From positions 1-34,543 of the forward strand of contig JAIRKM010000082.1 of NCBI GenBank assembly GCA_031260125.1: a DNA stretch of 34,543 nt. Direction: 5' to 3'. Shown here one piece after another: positions 1 through 7,351 of the stretch. The notes beneath the pieces are model-generated. The model was not told the DNA's origin and did not search any database. It was given only the letters and a program-made list of their open reading frames with translations. Made by a program: the position numbers and the translations under genes. The stretch is from Helicobacteraceae bacterium (GTDB taxonomy: Bacteria; Campylobacterota; Campylobacteria; Campylobacterales; SZUA-545). Numbering within the stretch: position 1 is the stretch's first letter; every line of letters starts with the position of its first letter.

Positions 1-443
1 TCCACCTTGTAAGAGACGACGCTCAAATCCTCCGCGATCACGCCGCAAAAATGCGGGTTTGTGCCGATGCGCTGCGCCGTGGCGGTGATGGGGGTGGTTT
101 TGGAGGAATCGACCGACCCGTCCAGCAGTGTCATCACGGCTTCAATTGCGGGAAGCGTGACTCTCGTTGACGTAATCTGATAGTATATGACGAGTTTGCG
201 GCGGTTTTCGTCCACGATCTGCCAGTTGCCATCGGAAGCTACCTTTTTTACCCCCGCCATTTCGCCCATCAGCGTCTCTAGCTTGAGATACCGATCGGTA
301 ATAAGCGCGTTGTATGTAACGGGGATCGTCTGTCCGACGTAGAGCGTCTCCGGAAGAGGATCGTAGGTGAGATAGATGGACTTAATAACGCTCATGTCAG
401 CCAGCGCCGCTAAGGGAAGAAGGAGTAGATAAAAAAAGCGCAT
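1..443 (-). CDS. Putative periplasmic protein (Cj0515-like), 3' end cut by window
   Basis: The ATG at 443..441 lies one base beyond the purQ stop codon, so this is the next gene of the purine operon. The visible 147 residues begin with a short Sec signal peptide (MRFFYLLLLPLAALA, cleavage likely before DMSV), so the protein is exported. The mature part is beta-rich and continues past the window edge. A stretch reading PLPETLYVGQTIPV recalls the Ig-like repeats of BatD-type periplasmic proteins, but the resemblance is weak. From memory, C. jejuni has an uncharacterised periplasmic protein, Cj0515, directly after purQ; position and signal peptide agree with that. The function is unknown and a role in purine synthesis is unlikely. 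The C-terminal length and domains cannot be judged. Confidence 0.8.
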   Translation of the reverse strand, partial: MRFFYLLLLPLAALADMSVIKSIYLTYDPLPETLYVGQTIPVTYNALITDRYLKLETLMGEMAGVKKVASDGNWQIVDENRRKLVIYYQITSTRVTLPAIEAVMTLLDGSVDSSKTTPITATAQRIGTNPHFCGVIAEDLSVVSYKV

Positions 444-444
444 C

Positions 445-1119
445 CTACGACTCCAAAACGCTTTTGATCAGCAGCAATCCGTCCGTACTGCCAAGCCGTC
501 CGCTCGCGGCGCGTTCGGGGTGCGGCATAAGCGCGAAGACGTTTTTCTTCTTGTTGCAGATGCCGGCAATGCCCGCTTCCGCGCCGTTTACGTTGACGCC
601 CCTGCCCTCTTCGTCGCAGTAGGTAAGCACAATCTGATCGTTATCCCGCAGGGATTTAAGTCCGTCCGCGTCGATGTAGTAGTTCCCTTCGGCGTGCGCG
701 ATCGGCATCGTAAGCAGCGCCGTTTCCTTGAGTTTGGAGGTGAAGCGGTTGTTGGCGCTGACGACCAGAAGCCGCTGAAGACGGCTGATGAAGTGCAGGT
801 TCTCGTTGCGCCTCATCGCGCCCGGCAGCAGCCCCGCCTCCAGCAAAATCTGAAAGCCGTTGCAGATGCCAAGCACCTTTCCGCCGTTTTCGGCAAAGGC
901 TTTTACGGCGCTCATAATGGCGGAAAGACGCGCGATCGCGCCGCAGCGGAGATAGTCGCCGTAGCTGAAGCCGCCCGGAATCACAACGAGATCGGTTTTT
1001 GACGGCAGTTGAGTATCGGTGTGCCAAACGATCGCCGTCTTTGCGCCGGCCTCCTCAAACGCCCACGCAGTGTCGCGTTCGCAATTGGTGCCCGGAAAGC
1101 GCAGAATGGCTGCCGTCAT
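445..1119 (-). CDS. purQ: Phosphoribosylformylglycinamidine synthase, glutaminase subunit PurQ
   Basis: This is the class I glutamine amidotransferase subunit of FGAM synthase. It releases ammonia from glutamine for PurL in step four of de novo purine synthesis, in the cytoplasm. The 224-residue protein opens with AAILRFPGTNCERD, typical of PurQ. It has the nucleophile elbow GICNGFQ with Cys86, and the His200/Glu202 pair in MPHPERA completes the triad. Length matches stand-alone PurQ rather than the large fused PurL of enterobacteria. The start overlaps the purS stop by four bases (ATGA, 1116-1119), so the two subunits are probably translationally coupled. No purL lies in the window. Confidence 0.97.
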   Translation of the reverse strand: MTAAILRFPGTNCERDTAWAFEEAGAKTAIVWHTDTQLPSKTDLVVIPGGFSYGDYLRCGAIARLSAIMSAVKAFAENGGKVLGICNGFQILLEAGLLPGAMRRNENLHFISRLQRLLVVSANNRFTSKLKETALLTMPIAHAEGNYYIDADGLKSLRDNDQIVLTYCDEEGRGVNVNGAEAGIAGICNKKKNVFALMPHPERAASGRLGSTDGLLLIKSVLES

Positions 1120-1355
1120 TGAATGTCGATCGAATACTCTTCGATCACCTCGTTGACAAGCAGCTCCTCTGCCATCTTTTGCGCCTGTTCTCTTGCCTCT
1201 CTAGCGTCAAATGTATTCAAATTGATCACGATCTGCTTGCCGATGCGTACGCTCTCCAAATTCTCAAACCCCAGCGTTTTTAGCGCGTGGCGCGTCGCCT
1301 TCCCCTGCGGATCGAGAATTCCTTCTTTCAAAGAGACGTTGATTATCGCTTTCAT
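1116..1355 (-). CDS. purS: Phosphoribosylformylglycinamidine synthase subunit PurS
   Basis: PurS is the small structural subunit that bridges PurQ and PurL in the three-protein FGAM synthase. The 79-residue sequence has the family pattern: an N-terminal strand ([19 protein letters not shown]), a central RIGKQI strand and an acidic C-terminus. Length is normal for PurS (about 80). It overlaps purC by four bases at its start and purQ by four bases at its end, so purC-purS-purQ form one coupled translation unit. A separate purS implies that the organism uses the small PurL form. Confidence 0.96.
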   Translation of the reverse strand: MKAIINVSLKEGILDPQGKATRHALKTLGFENLESVRIGKQIVINLNTFDAREAREQAQKMAEELLVNEVIEEYSIDIQ

Positions 1356-2065
1356 CGTTTATCCTTAATACGTTTAAGCACCTCTTCGTAGGCAACCTTT
1401 ACGCCGCCTAAGTCCTGACGGAAGCGATCTTTATCGAGCTTCTCCCCTGAGCGCGCGTCCCAGAAGCGGCAGCTATCGGGGCTGATCTCGTCGCTTAGCA
1501 GAATCTCGCCGTAGTCGCCGCGCCCAAATTCCACCTTGAAATCTACCAGCGTCAGAGCGCGATCGGCAAAGAACGCGGAAAGCACGCCGTTGATCTTTCT
1601 GCCTATATCTTTAAGCGCGTTTATCTCGTTTTGCGTAGCCAGATTCATAATCTGCGCGTGTTCGTCGTTGATGATCGGGTCTTCTAGCCGATCGTCCTTG
1701 TAGTACAGCTCCGCCAGCGCAAACGGCAGTTTCGTTCCCTCTTTGATCCCAAGCCTTCTAGTGAGGCTACCGGTGGCGATATTTCTTATCACCACCTCTA
1801 TCTTGATAATATCTACCCTCTTTACTAGCTGATGCGTGGCGTCTATGCGCTCTATAAGGTGCGTTCGGATGCCGTTTTGGGCGAGCAGGTCAAAAAGGTC
1901 TGCGCTTATTTCGCAGTTGAGCGCCCCCTTGCCCGCTTCTTGCGATTTTTTCTGCGCGTTAAAGGCGGTAAGATCGTCCTTGAACTCCACGATCAGCCGA
2001 TCTTTATCTTTGGTTGACCAGAGCTTCTTGGCTTTGCCTTCGTAAATGAGCTCTACTTTCTCCAT
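1352..2065 (-). CDS. purC: SAICAR synthetase PurC
   Basis: PurC is phosphoribosylaminoimidazole-succinocarboxamide synthase, which uses ATP to join CAIR and aspartate in purine synthesis. The 237-residue protein has the N-terminal ATP-grasp-like signature [13 protein letters not shown]. It also has the conserved block [17 protein letters not shown], the DPIINDEH motif (near residue 130) and DFKVEFGR with active-site acidic residues. Length is typical. Its ATG overlaps the last base of the ctpA stop (TGATG at 2063-2067), and its end overlaps purS. The order protease-purC-purS-purQ is the same as in C. jejuni. Confidence 0.97.
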   Translation of the reverse strand: MEKVELIYEGKAKKLWSTKDKDRLIVEFKDDLTAFNAQKKSQEAGKGALNCEISADLFDLLAQNGIRTHLIERIDATHQLVKRVDIIKIEVVIRNIATGSLTRRLGIKEGTKLPFALAELYYKDDRLEDPIINDEHAQIMNLATQNEINALKDIGRKINGVLSAFFADRALTLVDFKVEFGRGDYGEILLSDEISPDSCRFWDARSGEKLDKDRFRQDLGGVKVAYEEVLKRIKDKR

Positions 2066-3384
2066 CAGCGCTTCCCGTCTTGCAAAACGATCAGTCCGCG
2101 CAAGATGCCCAGCGCGCTTTTGAGCTGATAATCTTCGTTTAGCTGCTCGTTGGTCAACTGGCTGTCGTCCGGCTTCGCCGCCTGCTTGGGCTGGCTACTG
2201 ATCTCGCTTAACTGCGCTTCTAGGTGATCCTTGAGTTGCGCCTCTTTGATCGCAAAGTCGTCGTCCACCTCTTTCAGGCTTGCGCGTTTAATCTCAACAT
2301 CCGGCTCGACTCCCGTCGCCTGAATCGTGCGTCCGCTGGGCAGATAGTATCGGGCGATCGTAATGCGGATCGCGTCCTGAGCGTTGTTTCTGTCGGGTTC
2401 GTCAAGCGGCATCACAAGCTGTACGCTGCCCTTGCCAAAGGTGCGCTCACCTACGATGACGGCGCGGCGGTGGTCTTGAAGACTGCCGCTGACAATCTCG
2501 CTGGCGCTGGCGCTTCCTCCATTGACCAGCACTACCAGCGGAATATCGGAGATTGTCCCCCGCTTGGAGGCCGTAAAGGTCTTATTTTCCTTCTCCACGC
2601 GCCCCTTTTGGGATACGATAACTCCATCCTCAATAAAGATGTCCACCGTTTTAATCGCCGGATCCAGCAGTCCGCCCGGATTGTTGCGCAGATCGAGAAT
2701 GATCCCCTTTGTCGTCGCTTTGCGCGAAGTTATCTCCTTCTTGAGCGATTCGGCGACATTGGCATCGAAGTTTGTTACGCGCAGATAGAGTATGTCGCTC
2801 TTATACGTCTTGGCGTACACCGACTGAACGTTGATAATGGCGCGTACGAGAGGTATCTCAAGCGGCTTTTCCATGCTTTTGCGAACGATCGTGATCCTAA
2901 TCGGGCTGTTGGGTGTGCCGCGCATCAGTTCAACCGCTTCGTCGATGTTCATTCCGATCGTCGAGCGATCGTCGATCTTGAGAATAATGTCCCCGCTTTC
3001 GATTCCCGCTTTGTCGGCGGGCGTTCCCTCGATGGGCGCGACCACCGTCAGCGCCCCGTCGCGCATGCCCACGTGGATACCAAGCCCTCCGAATTTGCCG
3101 CTGGTCTTGATCTGCATCTCTCCGAACTGCTTGCTGTCCAGATAGCTGGAGTGCGCGTCCAAGTTGGAGAGCAGTCCGTTAAGCGCCTTATCGATGATCT
3201 CGTCAATCTCAATTTCGTCAACGTAGTATTTTTCGATCGTATGCACAACCTTTGTGAACTTTTCAAACGCGTCCTGTCTGGACACCTCGTCGTTTCTGCC
3301 TTTGGCTTCCACTTCCGAATAGACGAGCGCGCAGAACGAAAATATCACCAAAAACGAAGCTGCCGCTATAATACGAACTTTCAC
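2065..3384 (-). CDS. ctpA: Carboxy-terminal processing protease (S41 family, CtpA/CtpB type)
   Basis: This is a periplasmic serine peptidase of the C-terminal processing family. I chose the GTG at 3384 because GGGAGGG lies nine bases upstream (3394-3400); it gives 439 residues with a clean signal anchor ([22 protein letters not shown]). An ATG further upstream at 3480 would add 32 residues and run through the promoter. A PDZ domain spans about residues 95-165. The catalytic core has Ser293 in the SASASE motif, then Lys318 and Gln322 in FGKGSVQ, the same Ser-Lys-Gln spacing as B. subtilis CtpB. The C-terminal tail (after about residue 385) is polar and Gln-rich. It heads the purine operon, an association also present in C. 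jejuni but without an obvious functional reason. Its natural substrate is unknown. Confidence 0.93.
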   Translation of the reverse strand: MKVRIIAAASFLVIFSFCALVYSEVEAKGRNDEVSRQDAFEKFTKVVHTIEKYYVDEIEIDEIIDKALNGLLSNLDAHSSYLDSKQFGEMQIKTSGKFGGLGIHVGMRDGALTVVAPIEGTPADKAGIESGDIILKIDDRSTIGMNIDEAVELMRGTPNSPIRITIVRKSMEKPLEIPLVRAIINVQSVYAKTYKSDILYLRVTNFDANVAESLKKEITSRKATTKGIILDLRNNPGGLLDPAIKTVDIFIEDGVIVSQKGRVEKENKTFTASKRGTISDIPLVVLVNGGSASASEIVSGSLQDHRRAVIVGERTFGKGSVQLVMPLDEPDRNNAQDAIRITIARYYLPSGRTIQATGVEPDVEIKRASLKEVDDDFAIKEAQLKDHLEAQLSEISSQPKQAAKPDDSQLTNEQLNEDYQLKSALGILRGLIVLQDGKR

Positions 3385-3432
3385 CGGTACGAACCCTCCC
3401 ACATACTTTCGCGTATTTTTGTTAAGCCTATT

Positions 3433-3438
3433 ATTATA
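3433..3438 (-). promoter_or_regulatory. -10 box of the ctpA-pur operon
   Basis: On the minus strand the hexamer is a perfect TATAAT, in an A+T-rich patch 49 bases before the chosen GTG start of ctpA. No good -35 is visible at 17 bases, as is usual for sigma70 promoters of this phylum. It lies within 30 bases of the opposing glgB -10 box, so the divergent promoters are almost back to back. Confidence 0.6.
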
Positions 3439-3456
3439 TAGGAGTGGGGCTTTGTC

Positions 3457-3465
3457 TGATACAAT
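3457..3465 (+). promoter_or_regulatory. Extended -10 promoter for glgB
   Basis: The string TGATACAAT is an extended -10 element (TGN plus TACAAT). It sits 28 bases before the glgB ATG, leaving room for the AAGGAG ribosome site at 3481-3486. It would also transcribe the overlapping cheV gene. Confidence 0.55.
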
Positions 3466-3493
3466 GCGCCATACGGACATAAGGAGAACCTTG

Positions 3494-5413
3494 ATGATCG
3501 CCGCGCCGGTAGAATACGATTTCTCGCTTTGGGGCGAACAGGACAGCTACTATTTCAAATCTGGAACACACTACCGTCTTTTTGAGATTCTCGGCAGCCA
3601 TATCGTTACAAAAAACCGCGTGCGCGGCACCTATTTTGCCGTCTGGGCGCCCAACGCCTCACGGGTGAGCGTGATTGCGGATTTTAACGGCTACGACGAC
3701 AAGAAACACCCGCTACAGCTACGCGGAGATGGCAGCGGCGTCTGGGAGGGGTTTATCGCGGGCGTCAAAGAGGGTAGCAGCTACAAATATCTGATCGTAT
3801 CGCAGAACGGGACGCGGATGCAAAAGAGCGATCCGTACGGCTTTTTCTGGGAGGTGCCGCCCAAATCCGCAACGGTAATCCACGGGCTTAATTACCTCTG
3901 GAAAGACGAAGAGTGGCTTAAAGGAAGATCGGACAAAAATCGGCTGGACGCGCCGATGAGCATATACGAAATACATCTGGGATCGTGGCGGTTCAACGCG
4001 GAAGAAGGCAGAGCGCTTACCTACCGAGAGCTTGGCGAGGAACTGCCAAAATATCTGGGCGAGATGGGTTACACGCACGTGGAGATTCTCCCTCCTACCG
4101 AGCATCCCTTTGACGGATCGTGGGGCTATCAGTGTATAGGCTACTTTGCGCCCACATCGCGCTACGGCACTCCTGAAGATTTTGCCTTTATGGTTGACTG
4201 CCTCCACCAAGCGGGGATCGGCGTCTTTATCGACTGGGTGCCTTCGCATTTCGCGGTGGATATGCACGGGCTTGCGAATTTTGATGGCACAAACCTATAC
4301 GAGCATACCGATCCAAGGCAGGGCTTCCACCCGCAGTGGGGAAGCGCGATATTCAACCACGGACGCAACGAGGTTAAAGCGTTTTTGATCAGCAGCGCGA
4401 TCTTCTGGCTGGAGAGGTTTCACATAGATGGCATTCGCGTGGACGCGGTGGCAAGCATGCTCTATCTGGACTACGGCAGAAACGAGGGGGAGTGGATACC
4501 AAACGAGCACGGCGGCAAGGAGAACCTAAAGAGCGTTCAATTCCTTCAGACGCTTAACGCTGTCGCCTACGAGAAGTTTCCGGATATTGTGATGATCGCG
4601 GAGGAATCTACGGCGTGGCCTATGGTAACGCGCCCTACGTATCTGGGCGGACTGGGTTTTGGACTCAAGTGGAATATGGGCTGGATGCACGATACGCTCA
4701 AATACTTCTCGCTCGATCCTCTCTTTCGATCGTACAGCCACGATCGGATCACCTTTAGCATCTGGTACGCCTTTCATGAAAACTTCCTGCTCTCGCTCAG
4801 CCACGATGAGGTGGTGCATATGAAGGGCAGCCTTATCGGCAAAATGCCCGGCGATGAGTGGCAGCGGTTTGCGAATCTGCGCCTGCTGTTCACCTACATG
4901 TTTGCGCATCCGGGCAAAAAGCTGATGTTTATGGGAATGGAGTTTGGGCAGTACGCCGAGTGGAACTACAAGCAGAGCCTTGACTGGCATTTGCTTGAAT
5001 ATCCCGTTCACAGTAGCCTGCGGCTCTTTATTGCCGATCTGAATCTCTTTTACCGATCGCATGAGGCGCTCTGGCTCAGGGATTTCACGCAGGACGGGTT
5101 TGAGTGGGCGGATATGAGAGACGGCGTGCAAAGCGTGATCGGGTTCTTTCGCTACGGCGGCGGCGAAACGCTGCTGATCCTGTGCAACTTCACCCCCGTA
5201 ATCCGGTACGACTATCGAATGGGAGTTCATGAAGGCGGCGAATGGCTGGAGCTGTTCAACAGCGATGGCGCCGCTTACGGCGGCAGCAACGCGGGCAACT
5301 GCGGAAAGGTACAGGCGCAGGCGCATCGATCGCACGGCAGGGAGTACAGCCTAAGCGTTACTCTGCCGCCGCTTGGCGTCGTGATCTTCGGCAAGAAAGG
5401 AGAAAGCGCGTGA
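3494..5413 (+). CDS. glgB: 1,4-alpha-glucan (glycogen) branching enzyme GlgB
   Basis: GlgB transfers alpha-1,4-glucan segments to form alpha-1,6 branches in glycogen. ATG 3494 is preceded by AAGGAG at 3481-3486; a TTG three bases earlier is a possible alternative. The 639-residue protein has an N-terminal CBM48 module (about 25-125) and a GH13 barrel. The catalytic nucleophile is Asp317 (GIRVDAV), the acid/base is Glu370 (IAEEST) and the transition-state Asp438 is in LSHDEVVH. Length and motifs indicate an intact GH13_9 enzyme. No glgA, glgC, glgP or glgX is adjacent, so the rest of the pathway must lie elsewhere. The stop overlaps the cheV start by four bases (GTGA), a coupling of a storage enzyme to a chemotaxis gene that I do not recall from other genomes. 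Confidence 0.96.
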   Translation: MIAAPVEYDFSLWGEQDSYYFKSGTHYRLFEILGSHIVTKNRVRGTYFAVWAPNASRVSVIADFNGYDDKKHPLQLRGDGSGVWEGFIAGVKEGSSYKYLIVSQNGTRMQKSDPYGFFWEVPPKSATVIHGLNYLWKDEEWLKGRSDKNRLDAPMSIYEIHLGSWRFNAEEGRALTYRELGEELPKYLGEMGYTHVEILPPTEHPFDGSWGYQCIGYFAPTSRYGTPEDFAFMVDCLHQAGIGVFIDWVPSHFAVDMHGLANFDGTNLYEHTDPRQGFHPQWGSAIFNHGRNEVKAFLISSAIFWLERFHIDGIRVDAVASMLYLDYGRNEGEWIPNEHGGKENLKSVQFLQTLNAVAYEKFPDIVMIAEESTAWPMVTRPTYLGGLGFGLKWNMGWMHDTLKYFSLDPLFRSYSHDRITFSIWYAFHENFLLSLSHDEVVHMKGSLIGKMPGDEWQRFANLRLLFTYMFAHPGKKLMFMGMEFGQYAEWNYKQSLDWHLLEYPVHSSLRLFIADLNLFYRSHEALWLRDFTQDGFEWADMRDGVQSVIGFFRYGGGETLLILCNFTPVIRYDYRMGVHEGGEWLELFNSDGAAYGGSNAGNCGKVQAQAHRSHGREYSLSVTLPPLGVVIFGKKGESA

Positions 5414-6318
5414 GCGACACGATCAGAAAGATAGAAGAAACGAGCAAAACTCACCTTCACAACATCATGCAGATCGCGGTATTTCAGCTTAATGACGGAA
5501 ACTTTTACGGGATCAACATCTCAAAAATACGATCGATTGAGGATCATAAAAAGTACGAGGTGTTCAAGAACAACACGATCGACAACATCCTGCTGGAAGG
5601 GTATATCCGCTATCAAAACACGATCGTCCCCGTTCTTGCCCTAGAGCGGTGGCTGGAGATTTGGACGCCGGAGAACATCTACTACGAATATCTTATCTGC
5701 GACTTCAACAGGGAGCGCGTAGCCTTTCCGATACGCGGCATCAGCAACATCTTCAACGTCCCGATCGGCAATCTGCAAAAGCCGCAGCGCTCCGCCGGTA
5801 CGCTGGTGTATGAGACGATCATCGAGATGGACGGGGAGAAACGGATCGTGTTGGTGTTGGACGTGGAAAAGCTGCTTTTCGACACCTTCGGCGCAAATTA
5901 CAACCTCAAAGACGCCGCTGGCGAAGCGGTTTTCAGCGGCAAGAAGCTGCTGATCGCGGAAGATAGTAAAACGGCGCAGGAGATCGCGCGCGACATTCTG
6001 CGTGAAAGCGGGATCGACTTTACTATTTTCGACGACGGACTGGAGCTTACCGACTATCTGGACGCGCTTGACGACGACGGGATAAAAGAGATCGGGCTTG
6101 TCATCACCGATCTTGAGATGCCGCGCAAGGACGGCTATCAGGTACTCAAGCACATCAAAGAAAAGCAGCGCTACGCCACGATTCCCGTCGCCGTAAATAC
6201 CAGCATGTCCGATCCGGGCGTCAGCGAAAAAGCCGTGTCATTGGGGGCGGCGGGGCTTATCGTCAAGACCGATCCTAAAACATTTATGTCAACGATCGGC
6301 GCGCTGATGGGAAAATAG
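5410..6318 (+). CDS. cheV: Chemotaxis coupling protein CheV (CheW-receiver fusion)
   Basis: CheV couples chemoreceptors to the CheA kinase and carries a receiver that CheA phosphorylates, probably for adaptation. I start at GTG 5410, preceded by AAGGAG (5396-5401), giving 302 residues. A CheW-like domain spans about 15-165. A receiver domain follows (about 176-300), with acidic residues Glu184/Asp185, phospho-acceptor Asp234 in VITDLEMPRKDGY, Thr264 in AVNTSMS and Lys286. All key receiver residues are present. Campylobacterota commonly keep one to three CheV paralogues. The gene overlaps glgB and precedes three genes with sensor-like architecture, suggesting a local chemosensory unit. Confidence 0.95.
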   Translation: MSDTIRKIEETSKTHLHNIMQIAVFQLNDGNFYGINISKIRSIEDHKKYEVFKNNTIDNILLEGYIRYQNTIVPVLALERWLEIWTPENIYYEYLICDFNRERVAFPIRGISNIFNVPIGNLQKPQRSAGTLVYETIIEMDGEKRIVLVLDVEKLLFDTFGANYNLKDAAGEAVFSGKKLLIAEDSKTAQEIARDILRESGIDFTIFDDGLELTDYLDALDDDGIKEIGLVITDLEMPRKDGYQVLKHIKEKQRYATIPVAVNTSMSDPGVSEKAVSLGAAGLIVKTDPKTFMSTIGALMGK

Positions 6319-6323
6319 GGTCG

Positions 6324-6335
6324 TTTTGGCACAAT
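6324..6335 (+). promoter_or_regulatory. Extended -10 promoter before the PilJ-like sensor gene
   Basis: The sequence TTTTGGCACAAT lies five bases after the cheV stop and has the form TGN-CACAAT. The same TTTTGG prefix precedes the -10 boxes at 25286-25297 (plus) and at the mqnE promoter (minus). It would give a leader of about 20 bases containing GGGGGAG before the TTG start at 6364. Confidence 0.45.
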
Positions 6336-6363
6336 TGCGCATCGCGTTAAGGGGGAGATTCGG

Positions 6364-7302
6364 TTGAAGATTTCTGTAAAAACCGTAGTGTATCTTTTTA
6401 TATTGACGGCGCTTCTAGGCTTCGGGCTTGTGCTGGTCAATATGTCGCTGGAGGATCGCCGCAAAGCGTCGGAAGGCTTGTTTGCCGCGCTGGAGAAGGA
6501 GCGGGAGCTTGTGAAGGTGGTGTTGAGAGTCCCGCTTCTGTTCTCAAAAGATGCCCGTCAGTTCGACGAAGCCACCAAAAAAGCGGACGAACAATTCGCG
6601 CTCATAGGCGGCGGTATCTCCAGCGGCAATTTCTCCAGCAACTCCGTTACGCGCATAGACAAGGCGCGGGAGATGTGGAAAGAGGCGCTTGAAAAGATTC
6701 GGCGGATAGATAAGCACAGAGAGGCGATTGAGATCGAGGGGGCGAATTTCCTGCGCATAGCGCCGCAGTTGAAACAGGCAAGCAGCGATGTCGCGCTGAT
6801 GCTCGAAAGCCGCAAACACTCCCGCACGGCGATTACCGATTCGCAGGCGCAGGTAGAGTTGGTCGATCGGCTTGTTCTGCTGGCGTCAAGCTACCTCGCG
6901 ATCGGCTCAGATCGGCTCTATCAGGAAGCGGTAAACGCCATTTCCGTTTACTCCGCCACGCTGTTAAACTTCGCGAGTTCCGACTCGATCGTTCACGCTT
7001 CAGTGCTTGCCCTCATCGCCGACAATCAGCTCTTTTGGAAGGAATTCAAAGAGTCGATTACAAAGACGCTGGAGAGCCGCAAGATGGCGCTGGAAGAGAC
7101 AAGGGCGCTTGTCGATCTTGCCGCCGCGCTCGATTTGGAACTGCATGAGGCGGTGAACGAAGCAGAGAGGGAGGGCGCCGCGGTGGTGGAATTGCTGGAG
7201 TATCTGCGATTGGCGCTCCTGCTGATCGTTGCGTTTCTGATTGGCTTTAACATTTCGGCGCTGATCGTTGTAGGCAGGAAAGATATTTTAGCGGTCGGTT
7301 AG
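6364..7302 (+). CDS. Membrane-anchored helical sensor-like protein without output domain (PilJ-like)
   Basis: I start at TTG 6364, which has GGGGGAG about eight bases upstream. The 312-residue protein has a transmembrane helix near the N-terminus (about 6-25). A long, almost entirely alpha-helical region (about 30-280) with heptad-like spacing follows, then a second transmembrane helix (about 281-303) and a cytoplasmic tail of only about nine residues. This is the topology of a four-helix-bundle periplasmic sensor, like the N-terminal domain of PilJ or type IV chemoreceptors. There is no HAMP, methyl-accepting, kinase or GGDEF domain. The gene lies between cheV and a double-Cache protein. I infer that it could act as a sensory or accessory subunit with a partner. 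The family assignment is tentative. Confidence 0.7.
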   Translation: MKISVKTVVYLFILTALLGFGLVLVNMSLEDRRKASEGLFAALEKERELVKVVLRVPLLFSKDARQFDEATKKADEQFALIGGGISSGNFSSNSVTRIDKAREMWKEALEKIRRIDKHREAIEIEGANFLRIAPQLKQASSDVALMLESRKHSRTAITDSQAQVELVDRLVLLASSYLAIGSDRLYQEAVNAISVYSATLLNFASSDSIVHASVLALIADNQLFWKEFKESITKTLESRKMALEETRALVDLAAALDLELHEAVNEAEREGAAVVELLEYLRLALLLIVAFLIGFNISALIVVGRKDILAVG

Positions 7303-7305
7303 TAA

Positions 7306-7311
7306 TATAAT
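7306..7311 (+). promoter_or_regulatory. -10 box before the tandem Cache-like gene
   Basis: A perfect TATAAT starts four bases after the stop of the preceding gene and 41 bases before the TTG start at 7352. No convincing -35 is visible. It may give the last two genes of the cluster their own transcript. Confidence 0.5.
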
Positions 7312-7351
7312 TTAGAAGCAAAACGCATCATCGCCGCAAAAAGGGTGAATT

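Noticed and set aside
2224-3441. Long open frame opposite ctpA (405 codons)
   Set aside because: ctpA on the other strand has full S41 motifs and operon context. The opposite frame arises from G+C-rich codon bias and has no family features.
4526-5335. Long open frame opposite glgB (269 codons)
   Set aside because: It lies entirely within an intact GH13 enzyme and has no ribosome site or recognisable domain.
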